A stretch of DNA of 6,181 nt from Chlamydiota bacterium (GTDB lineage Bacteria > Chlamydiota > Chlamydiia > Chlamydiales > Rhabdochlamydiaceae), in NCBI GenBank assembly GCA_016866585.1, contig VGMB01000096.1, positions 1-6,181 on the forward strand, read 5' to 3'. A model generated the notes under the pieces. It was not told the origin of the DNA. It did no database searches and saw only the letters and a list, made by a program, of their open reading frames with translations. The position numbers were made by a program, and so were the translations under genes. Shown here piece after piece: positions 1-5,761 of this stretch (the stretch's first letter is position 1; the number at the start of each line of letters is the position of its first letter).

Positions 1-695
1 TCTCTGATATCCATAGTCTCAAAAAAATTATCTTTCATTTTTTCGACTAAGACTACAAACTCTCCCTTAGGATCTTGTTTGGAAAAGTGATCAAGCATGG
101 TTTGTGCATTCCCGCTAATCATTTCTTCGAAACTTTTAGATATTTCTCTAACAACTAGAAGTTCTCTTTCTGGGGCGAATTTTTTTAATATCGTTAGAGT
201 GTCTACTATTCTTTGAGGGCTTTCATAGAATATAGATACACCATCGTAATGCAAAATTTTAATTAAAAAAAGGTGTGTTTCCTTTTCTTTTCTTGGGAAA
301 AAACCTAGAAATTGAAAGTATGGTTCATTAGATCCAAATAAACTAAAAGCTGTAGTTACTGCGCATGGTCCTGGTAAAGAAGTCATTGGGATAGTTTGTT
401 CTTTACATGCTTTTATGAGTGTAGCCCCTGGATCACATATACCTGGTGTGCCACCGTCACTTATTAGCGCTATGTTTTTTCCATCACGCAGATCTTCAAT
501 GATTTTTGTAAGCTTGCTAGACTCATTAAATTGATGGTAGCTTTGGAGGTGCTTTTTAATGTTATAATGATTCAGTAGTTTTATGCTATGGCGAGTGTCT
601 TCGCATAATATGTAATCGCAAGATGATAAAACTTCGATGGCTCTATACGTAATGTCTTTAAGATTTCCTATGGGAGTTGGAATAATATAAAGCAA
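1..695 (-). CDS. rsmI: 16S rRNA (cytidine-2'-O)-methyltransferase RsmI, 3' end outside window
   Basis: RsmI uses S-adenosylmethionine to methylate the ribose 2'-OH of C1402 in 16S rRNA (E. coli numbering), tuning the ribosomal P site. The visible 231 codons are intact. The family N-terminus LYIIPTPIGNL lies at residues 2-12, CEDTRHS at 31-37, the glycine-rich ISDGGTPGICDPG at 78-90, SLPGPCAVTTA at 106-116, FYESPQRI at 156-163, VVREISKSFEE at 181-191 and KGEFVVLVE at 210-218. FYESPQR has Gln where I recall His in many homologues. The start is taken as TTG at 695: it puts Met directly before LYIIPTPIGNL and no ATG is available, since the in-frame ATG inside the tRNA is followed by a stop. A GTG at 725 is possible but lies in the tRNA acceptor stem. 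No clear Shine-Dalgarno precedes the TTG. The gene sits 21 nt downstream of tRNA-Cys and is probably cotranscribed with it. E. coli RsmI has 286 residues, so up to about 55 could be missing here. Confidence 0.93.
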   Translation of the reverse strand, partial: MLYIIPTPIGNLKDITYRAIEVLSSCDYILCEDTRHSIKLLNHYNIKKHLQSYHQFNESSKLTKIIEDLRDGKNIALISDGGTPGICDPGATLIKACKEQTIPMTSLPGPCAVTTAFSLFGSNEPYFQFLGFFPRKEKETHLFLIKILHYDGVSIFYESPQRIVDTLTILKKFAPERELLVVREISKSFEEMISGNAQTMLDHFSKQDPKGEFVVLVEKMKDNFFETMDIR

Positions 696-716
696 GTTAG
701 TACGGGGGTTAAAATA

Positions 717-788
717 AGGTGGCACCCAGATTCGAACTGGGGAATGGAAGCTTTGCAGGCTTCTGCCTTACCACTTGGCCATGCCACC
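717..788 (-). tRNA. tRNA-Cys (anticodon GCA)
   Basis: Read on the minus strand, the sequence folds into a complete cloverleaf. The acceptor stem pairs GGTGGCA with TGCCACC. The D arm is GCC/GGC with a 9-nt loop. The anticodon stem is GAAGC/GCTTC around the loop CTGCAAA, giving anticodon GCA. The variable loop is 5 nt, and the T arm is CCCAG/CTGGG around TTCGAAT. The discriminator base (position 717) is U73, the expected identity base for cysteine tRNA. The CCA tail is not encoded, so it must be added after transcription. It has its own promoter at 807-835 and lies just upstream of rsmI on the same strand. Confidence 0.98.
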
Positions 789-806
789 TTAATGAATTTA
801 GCAATC

Positions 807-835
807 ATTATGCTCAAGGTGGGTAATATGGTCAA
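807..835 (-). promoter_or_regulatory. Sigma70-type promoter for tRNA-Cys (and probably rsmI)
   Basis: On the minus strand, TTGACC (830-835) is separated by exactly 17 bp from CATAAT (807-812); each box matches 5 of 6 consensus bases. An AT-only block at 841-857, immediately upstream of the -35 box, resembles an UP element, as is common for stable RNA genes. The expected transcription start lies about 11 nt before the tRNA, leaving a short 5' leader for RNase P to remove. Box matches are seen directly; activity is inferred. Confidence 0.75.
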
Positions 836-926
836 TTCGAAAATTATATTTTAATTTGGATTTATCATTTTTGATCGCTTATCTGAAAACTGGTTAGCTA
901 ATTTACTGCAAAGGATCTTAGAATTC

Positions 927-956
927 TTGACTTTGCCTAATCGGATGATCAATAGT
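927..956 (+). promoter_or_regulatory. Candidate promoter for the murF operon
   Basis: TTGACT at 927-932 is a good -35 box (5 of 6). The best -10 at acceptable spacing is AATAGT at 951-956 (4 of 6, 18-bp spacer). Transcription from it would begin within the TCTTG repeat, just ahead of murF. The -10 is weak, so this is a tentative call. It is the best candidate I found in the divergent region facing murF; another TTGATC at 871-876 has no convincing -10 partner. Confidence 0.35.
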
Positions 957-975
957 CTTGTCTTGTCTTGTCTTG
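956..975 (+). repeat. Tandem pentanucleotide repeat, 4 x TCTTG
   Basis: Four perfect head-to-tail copies of TCTTG fill this interval, followed by the diverging unit TTTAG. The array sits between the candidate -10 box and the murF ribosome binding site, so a change in copy number would alter the 5' leader or promoter spacing without touching the coding frame. The repeat itself is seen directly; a regulatory role is speculation. Confidence 0.9.
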
Positions 976-989
976 TTTAGGGGGGTGGT

Positions 990-2327
990 ATGCTGGGAAT
1001 TACATTAGGAGATTTTGGGCGATTATTTTGTTTGAACTTGAATAGCAATATGCCTATTAAAGGCTTTGCTGTTGATAGCAGAAAAGTGGAAAGTGGGTTT
1101 GTTTTTTTTGCTTTACAAGGAAATAAAACCGATGGTCATAACTATATAGAAGTTGCTATTAAAAATGGGGCAATCGCCTGCGTTGTTAGCAAACAATTTG
1201 AGTTTTCGTCTTCGGATGCATTAATTATAAGGGTTGAGGATCCTCTGGTTGCACTTCAATCTCTTGCTAGAGATTTTTTATCTAAACAGAATAAAAAGAT
1301 CGTTGCCATCACTGGTTCAGTTGGAAAAACTACAACCAAGGAGTTCTGTTATACTCTTCTGTCTTCGAAATATAAAGTTTTTAAAACCCCAGGAAATGCT
1401 AACTCACAGATTGGATTACCCCTTAGTGTACTGAACCATGGTAATTTTGAAGAAGATATCCTAATTTTTGAAATGGGGATGTCTTCTTATGGACAAATTG
1501 AAGTTTTAGTACAAATTGCGCCACCAGATTTGGCTGTTATTACAAGAATTGCCCCAGCACATATTGAACATTTTGAAAAAGGACTCGAGGGTATTGCTGA
1601 AGCTAAAATGGAGATTCTTTCCAGTGACAAGACACAGCATGCTGTGATCAATGAACAGGTTGAAACTTTTGATGTATTCAAAAAAAATAAAGGAAAAAAC
1701 TTCATTCGTTATTCAACATTGGAATCTTCAAGTGCTGATTTCAAATTAAAAAAAGATAAGGGATTTGTAAGAGTTGAAAATCAAAATACTTTTTATGATT
1801 TATCACCTAATTTTGAAGAGTCTCATTTTTTGGAAAACTTACTAGCCGCCATTGCTGTTGCAAGATTCTTTAATGTTTCATGGAATCAGATTGGAGAGGC
1901 TGTTAAGAAGCTGCATTTTTTGGAAAAAAGATTCGAAAGAATCATAAGAAATGAAGTCACATTTATTAATGACTCTTATAATGCAAATCCGGACTCAATG
2001 AAAGCAGCTCTCGCAAACTTACCTAAACCTTCTTTAGGAGCTAAGTCTATTGCAATTCTTGGACATATGGTCGAGCTTGGCTCTCTTTCTGAAATTTATC
2101 ATGAAGAAGTTGGTCGATTTGCCTCTACGTATGTAGACATCTTGATTTGTTATGGAGATAAGTCATTGCCAATAAAAGAGGGCTTTGATCTTAGTGGAAA
2201 GCCGTCAAGATTTTTTAATTGCTTATCAGAACTTAATCAGTTTTTGAAGAAAGAGCTCCAACCTGGTGATGTGGTTTTAATTAAGGCATCTAATAGTGTT
2301 TCTCTATGGAAATTGATGGATGTATAA
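990..2327 (+). CDS. murF: UDP-MurNAc-tripeptide--D-alanyl-D-alanine ligase MurF
   Basis: This cytoplasmic ATP-dependent Mur ligase adds D-Ala-D-Ala to UDP-MurNAc-tripeptide, the last soluble step of peptidoglycan precursor synthesis. At 445 residues it is close to E. coli MurF (452). The N-terminal substrate-binding domain (about 1-85) carries VDSRKVESGFVFFALQG at 28-44. The central ATPase domain has the P-loop TGSVGKTTT at 108-116 (Lys113), GNANSQIGLP at 135-144, EMGMSSYGQI at 161-170, PAHIEHF at 189-195 and AEAKMEI at 203-209, whose Lys206 is the likely carbamylated lysine. The C-terminal domain has NDSYNANPDSM at 327-337 and GHMVELG at 358-364. Several positions depart from the E. coli pattern: Arg186 for Asn, His359 for Asp in G-D-M, Phe280 in the H-N-x-x-N motif, and KASNS (432-436) for KGSRS. 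The ATG at 990 follows a G-rich AGGGGGGTGG (979-988) with very short spacing. First gene of the visible operon. Confidence 0.95.
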   Translation: MLGITLGDFGRLFCLNLNSNMPIKGFAVDSRKVESGFVFFALQGNKTDGHNYIEVAIKNGAIACVVSKQFEFSSSDALIIRVEDPLVALQSLARDFLSKQNKKIVAITGSVGKTTTKEFCYTLLSSKYKVFKTPGNANSQIGLPLSVLNHGNFEEDILIFEMGMSSYGQIEVLVQIAPPDLAVITRIAPAHIEHFEKGLEGIAEAKMEILSSDKTQHAVINEQVETFDVFKKNKGKNFIRYSTLESSSADFKLKKDKGFVRVENQNTFYDLSPNFEESHFLENLLAAIAVARFFNVSWNQIGEAVKKLHFLEKRFERIIRNEVTFINDSYNANPDSMKAALANLPKPSLGAKSIAILGHMVELGSLSEIYHEEVGRFASTYVDILICYGDKSLPIKEGFDLSGKPSRFFNCLSELNQFLKKELQPGDVVLIKASNSVSLWKLMDV

Positions 2328-2400
2328 ATAGGTTTTGTTTTTTTAGGAATGCCTAGGTAAGATGCAAGAAAAATGAAAATGACTTGGGAATGATTCTACT

Positions 2401-3627
2401 GTGCTACTACTTTTAATCGAATTTTTAAATTACTATGGGGTGAAAGTCCCCTCTGCTTTTTATTATTCATCCACGAGGATGATACTAGCTGCTGTAACAG
2501 GACTTCTTTTTACTGTTTTTCTAGGTCCTCCCTTTATTAAAAAGCTTTATGAAATGAAAATTGGGCAATCTATACGAACAGATGAATGCCCTGTTCTTGC
2601 ACAACTGCATCAAAAGAAAAAAGACACCCCAACTATGGGGGGCATTCTTATTTTGAGTTCTATGATTTTTTGCATGTTCTTTTTGATGAATTTGCGATCA
2701 AGCTTTACTTTGATTTTATTGATAACTACAGTCTGGCTAGGATTTATTGGTGGCTACGATGATTATTTAAAGCTAAAGTATAAAAATGCCAAGGGGCTTT
2801 CGGGTAGAAAAAAAGTTCTTTTTCAGTTTTTATTAGCTAGCTTGATAGCTCTTTATTTGTTATGTCCTTCAATAACTCAAGCTTTTCATAATGGGAAGTG
2901 GTTAAATCCTCCCATAGCTAAAGAATCTATACAAAAAATGGAAAATGAATCGGGTAAAATTGAATATCTTTCTGTTAATTTAAATACTCAACAATATTCA
3001 GTGCAATATTACATGCCCTTTTTTAAAGATCCAGTTGTTATTCTTAAAGGCTTTGGTATCTTTTTTGGTTTTATATTTATTCTCTTTATTATTACTGGAA
3101 CTTCAAATGCAGTGAATTTAACAGATGGCTTGGATGGCTTGGCTGCAGGTTGTTTAATTATGGTCTCAGTGGTCTTGGCATTATTTGCTTTCATTTCTAA
3201 TAATATTGAATTGTCCAGATACTTGAATGTTTTGTACATAGAAGATAGCGGTGAAATAGCAGTTTACTTACTTGCTTTGACAGGATCCTGTATGGGTTTT
3301 TTATGGTATAATGGGTATCCAGCACAAGTTTTCATGGGTGATACAGGTTCTTTATCTCTAGGTGGAGTTTTAGGTGTTAGTGCGATACTTTTGCGTAGAG
3401 AGTTCTTACTTGCTATTATCGGGGGGATATTTGTTATTGAGGCCTTGTCAGTAATTTTGCAAGTAGGTAGTTATAAGTTAAGAAATAAAAAAAGAATCTT
3501 TTTATGCGCTCCTTTACACCATCATTTTGAATATAAGGGATGGCCTGAAACCAAGGTGGTTTTACGTTTTTGGATTGTTAGTTTGTTGCTAGCTATGATA
3601 GGTATAGCTTCCTTAAAATTTCAATGA
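2401..3627 (+). CDS. mraY: Phospho-N-acetylmuramoyl-pentapeptide transferase MraY, with enlarged loop
   Basis: MraY is a polytopic inner-membrane enzyme that transfers phospho-MurNAc-pentapeptide from UDP to undecaprenyl phosphate, forming lipid I; it needs Mg2+. Family motifs are all present: DTPTMGG at 75-81, GYDDYLKLK at 118-126 with the Asp pair 120/121, NAVNLTDGLDGLA at 236-248, PAQVFMGDTGSLSLGG at 307-322 with catalytic-site Asp314, and PLHHHFEYKGWPE at 371-383 with the His triad 373-375. At 408 residues it is clearly longer than E. coli MraY (360); most of the excess lies around 160-205, in the loop before PFFKDPVV. The GTG start is forced: an in-frame TGA lies at 2380-2382 and no other usual start codon falls between them. 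The N-terminus then aligns with E. coli MraY. The ribosome site is weak (GGGA at 2386-2389, 11 nt away). The stop overlaps an ATG in ATGA at the murD junction. Confidence 0.96.
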   Translation: MLLLLIEFLNYYGVKVPSAFYYSSTRMILAAVTGLLFTVFLGPPFIKKLYEMKIGQSIRTDECPVLAQLHQKKKDTPTMGGILILSSMIFCMFFLMNLRSSFTLILLITTVWLGFIGGYDDYLKLKYKNAKGLSGRKKVLFQFLLASLIALYLLCPSITQAFHNGKWLNPPIAKESIQKMENESGKIEYLSVNLNTQQYSVQYYMPFFKDPVVILKGFGIFFGFIFILFIITGTSNAVNLTDGLDGLAAGCLIMVSVVLALFAFISNNIELSRYLNVLYIEDSGEIAVYLLALTGSCMGFLWYNGYPAQVFMGDTGSLSLGGVLGVSAILLRREFLLAIIGGIFVIEALSVILQVGSYKLRNKKRIFLCAPLHHHFEYKGWPETKVVLRFWIVSLLLAMIGIASLKFQ

Positions 3628-3635
3628 GGCAATCT
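3626..3635 (+). promoter_or_regulatory. Ribosome binding site that decides the murD start
   Basis: GAGG at 3626-3629 overlaps the mraY stop codon and stands 6 nt before the ATG at 3636, an ideal spacing. The earlier ATG at 3624 has no purine-rich site upstream and would add only MRQS before the conserved MKKKVLVIGLG start. The second ATG is therefore preferred. Placing the site on the stop codon couples murD translation to mraY. Confidence 0.7.
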
Positions 3636-4982
3636 ATGAAAAAAAAAGTATTGGTCATAGGCTTAGGATTAAGTGGACGATCTTCTTGCAAATATTTGCT
3701 TTCAAAGGGTTGTGAAGTAGTTGGCGTGGATGGAAATTTAGATCGCATTTTCGATTTAGAAGAAATAAAAGAATTAGAGCATCTAGGTGCTTATATTTTT
3801 AGTGATAAAGAACCTATAGATGTTACCTCTTTTGATGAGATTGTTGTCTCTCCCGGAATTCCAACTACTCATAAGATGTTAGAAAAAGCTAGAAGCTCTC
3901 AAGTCCCAGTTATAGGAGAAGCTGAATTGGCTTTTAGATCTTTAGGAAATAGAAGAGCTTTGGCTATTACAGGCACAAATGGAAAAACAACAGTAACCCT
4001 AATGGTTGAGCATATTCTTAATCGTTCTGGATACAAAGCTAGGGCTTTGGGAAACGTAGGTGCTGCTTTGACAGATAATATGCATCGATTGGATCCAGGA
4101 GAAATAGTCGTAGCGGAACTAAGCTCATATCAGCTTGAAACTTTAACTTCGAAGGTTTTTCACTCTGCTGTTATTCTAAATATTACTCCTGACCATCTAG
4201 AAAGATATGGCAATATGGATGCCTATGCAGAGGCGAAATTTAAAATCCAATCGTGCCTTAAAGAAGGAGCTTCCTTCTATATTTTTAGTCCAATAGCGAA
4301 AAGTTATGGCCATCTACTAAGTGAGCATTTTTTAACTTTTGGCGATGATATATCATCTAATCTATGGACGGATGGAATAGCCGTTAAAGAATGGGATAAA
4401 ACTGAGTTTTTCATGCCTGCATCAATCGGTTCGCTCCCTAGGCACGATCATATGAATATTTTAGCTGCCTGGGCTCTCTGTCGATCTATAGGGGTGAGTT
4501 CTGCTGATTTTATTGAGGGTGTGATGTCTTTTAAAAAGCCCGCTCACAGATTGGAATTTATTAGAGAAATAGACGGAGTTCAATATTTTGATGATAGCAA
4601 AGGTACTAATATAGATGCTGTGATACAAGCAGTTTCTTCCATGAACCGTCCGGTAATATTGCTTGCAGGTGGGGTTGATAAGGGAGCGAGTTATTCGATT
4701 TGGACTCAATATTTCAAAGATAAAGTCAAAGAGTTGTTTGTTTTTGGACAATCAGCGGAAAAAATTCGCAAAGAATTAGGTGTTTTTTTTAAAGTTACTA
4801 GTGTGGGTTCTTTATCAGAAGCCGTAGCCTTGGCTTCTGCTAGCGCAAGTTTTGGTGATGTTGTGCTTTTATCCCCAGGATGTTCAAGCTTTGATATGTT
4901 CAGGGATTATGCACATAGAGGTGAAGAATTCCAGAAATGTGTAAATTTGTTAGAGCCAAGGAGTGGAAAAAATGAGCCGTAG
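3636..4982 (+). CDS. murD: UDP-N-acetylmuramoyl-L-alanine--D-glutamate ligase MurD
   Basis: MurD is the cytoplasmic ATP-dependent ligase that adds D-glutamate to UDP-MurNAc-L-Ala. The 448-residue product is slightly longer than E. coli MurD (438). Numbering from the ATG at 3636, the Rossmann-like UDP-binding domain opens with VIGLGLSGRSS (7-17). The central ATPase domain holds the P-loop TGTNGKTT at 112-119 (Lys117), ELSSYQLE at 161-168, NITPDHLERYG at 182-192 with the conserved His187, and AYAEAKFKI at 196-204, where Lys201 is the expected carbamylated lysine. The C-terminal domain shows AHRLE at 303-307, DDSKGTNIDA at 319-328, LAGGVDKG at 343-350 and LLSPGCSSFDMF at 411-422. No key residue is missing. 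An in-phase ATG at 3624, forming ATGA with the mraY stop, would add four residues and is the alternative start. The 3' end overlaps the LysM gene by 11 nt. Confidence 0.96.
   Translation: MKKKVLVIGLGLSGRSSCKYLLSKGCEVVGVDGNLDRIFDLEEIKELEHLGAYIFSDKEPIDVTSFDEIVVSPGIPTTHKMLEKARSSQVPVIGEAELAFRSLGNRRALAITGTNGKTTVTLMVEHILNRSGYKARALGNVGAALTDNMHRLDPGEIVVAELSSYQLETLTSKVFHSAVILNITPDHLERYGNMDAYAEAKFKIQSCLKEGASFYIFSPIAKSYGHLLSEHFLTFGDDISSNLWTDGIAVKEWDKTEFFMPASIGSLPRHDHMNILAAWALCRSIGVSSADFIEGVMSFKKPAHRLEFIREIDGVQYFDDSKGTNIDAVIQAVSSMNRPVILLAGGVDKGASYSIWTQYFKDKVKELFVFGQSAEKIRKELGVFFKVTSVGSLSEAVALASASASFGDVVLLSPGCSSFDMFRDYAHRGEEFQKCVNLLEPRSGKNEP
4959..4971 (+). promoter_or_regulatory. Ribosome binding site that decides the LysM gene start
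   Basis: AGGAG at 4959-4963 lies 8 nt before the ATG at 4972, inside the end of murD. A GTG at 4963 is in the same frame but overlaps this Shine-Dalgarno and has none of its own, so the ATG at 4972 is chosen as the start. Confidence 0.75.
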
Positions 4983-5757
4983 AGATACGATAATAGTAGC
5001 GGCACTGATAAATGCGGGACTTTTGATAATTTTATTTGTCAGTGCATTAAAAGGTGGAGATGCAGGTGCAACGAATCTTCCTGTTGCAAAAGAAAAAAAC
5101 AATATATCTTTCACGGACCATGTATCAAAAATGGAATCTAAAGTGGTTATTGGGGATGAGGTTGATCAAGTACTCAGTCAATATACTAGACAAAATCCGC
5201 TGGAGGCTCAAAGTACAGCTGTTATAACGGAAACACCTCATAAGTCTGAGGCTGTTGCCTCATTTGTAGAACCTATTCCCTCAACGTCTAATAACTTTGT
5301 TGATGATTTGAATGCATTAACTAAAGCTTCAGAACATCTAACTTCTACGGATTCATCTACTGTAGCTGTATCCTCCGCTCAGGTCCCATCTCCTTTTAAA
5401 GAGATTCAAGTCAAGAAAGGGGATGTCTTAGAAAAAATTGCCAAAGTTCATAGCACCACTGTTCAAGAATTAATGAAAATAAATAAGTTATCTTCTACAA
5501 GTCTTCACATTGGTCAGGTTCTCAAAGTTCCAAATATTGTTGTCGCAGCAAAACCAGCGGCATCTTCTGTCCCTGCATCAGCTCAACCAGATAATGGTGA
5601 TTCTTCTGTTAAGTACTACGTTGTTAAGTCTGGAGACAATCCTTGGACAATAGCTGTGAAAAATCATATTAAGGTTGAAGATTTGCTTCGCTTAAATAAT
5701 ATGGATGAAGCTAAAGCTAGAAAATTAAAACCCGGTGACCAAATACGTATTCGATAA
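4972..5757 (+). CDS. Membrane-anchored protein with two LysM domains (NlpD-like position in cluster)
   Basis: LysM domains bind the GlcNAc-containing glycan strands of peptidoglycan, so this is probably a periplasmic wall-binding protein. The 261-residue product starts with MSRRD, then one hydrophobic segment at about 6-26, which acts as an uncleaved signal anchor or signal peptide; no lipobox cysteine is seen and the protein has no Cys at all. Residues 27-143 are Ser/Thr/Ala-rich and I recognise no domain there. LysM1 spans about 145-187 (IQVKKGDVLEKIAKVHSTT... to IGQVLKVP). An Ala/Ser/Pro linker follows. LysM2 spans about 215-260 (YYVVKSGDNPWTIAVKN... to LKPGDQIRI) and ends one residue before the C-terminus. 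In Chlamydia the gene in this position, between murD and ftsW, is annotated nlpD. E. coli NlpD has one LysM plus an M23 (LytM) peptidase-like domain; no M23 domain is present here, so that name should be used with care. It overlaps murD by 11 nt. Confidence 0.88.
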   Translation: MSRRDTIIVAALINAGLLIILFVSALKGGDAGATNLPVAKEKNNISFTDHVSKMESKVVIGDEVDQVLSQYTRQNPLEAQSTAVITETPHKSEAVASFVEPIPSTSNNFVDDLNALTKASEHLTSTDSSTVAVSSAQVPSPFKEIQVKKGDVLEKIAKVHSTTVQELMKINKLSSTSLHIGQVLKVPNIVVAAKPAASSVPASAQPDNGDSSVKYYVVKSGDNPWTIAVKNHIKVEDLLRLNNMDEAKARKLKPGDQIRIR

Positions 5758-5761
5758 AACT

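Noticed and set aside
723..725. GTG as an upstream start for rsmI
   Set aside because: It lies inside the tRNA-Cys acceptor stem and would be separated from the coding region by tRNA processing; TTG at 695 gives the usual family N-terminus.
1487..1705. Open frame of 72 codons on the minus strand inside murF
   Set aside because: It lies wholly opposite the strongly conserved murF coding sequence and its translation resembles no family I know; it is an antisense shadow.
2344..2357. Small hairpin (TAGG-AATG-CCTA) and CCTAGG palindrome in the murF-mraY gap, considered as a terminator
   Set aside because: The stem is only 4 bp and no T-run follows it on the plus strand (the T-run precedes it), so it does not fit an intrinsic terminator.
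2335..2363. Possible internal promoter TTGTTT–17 bp–TAAGAT ahead of mraY
   Set aside because: Spacing is ideal, but the boxes match only 3 of 6 and 4 of 6 in AT-rich DNA, where such matches are common; too weak to list as a feature.
4461..4751. Open frame of 96 codons on the minus strand inside murD
   Set aside because: It is antisense to the conserved MurD C-terminal domain, with no ribosome site or recognisable motif. The minus-strand frame at 3009-3239 in mraY and the plus-strand frame at 1234-1434 in murF are dismissed for the same reason.
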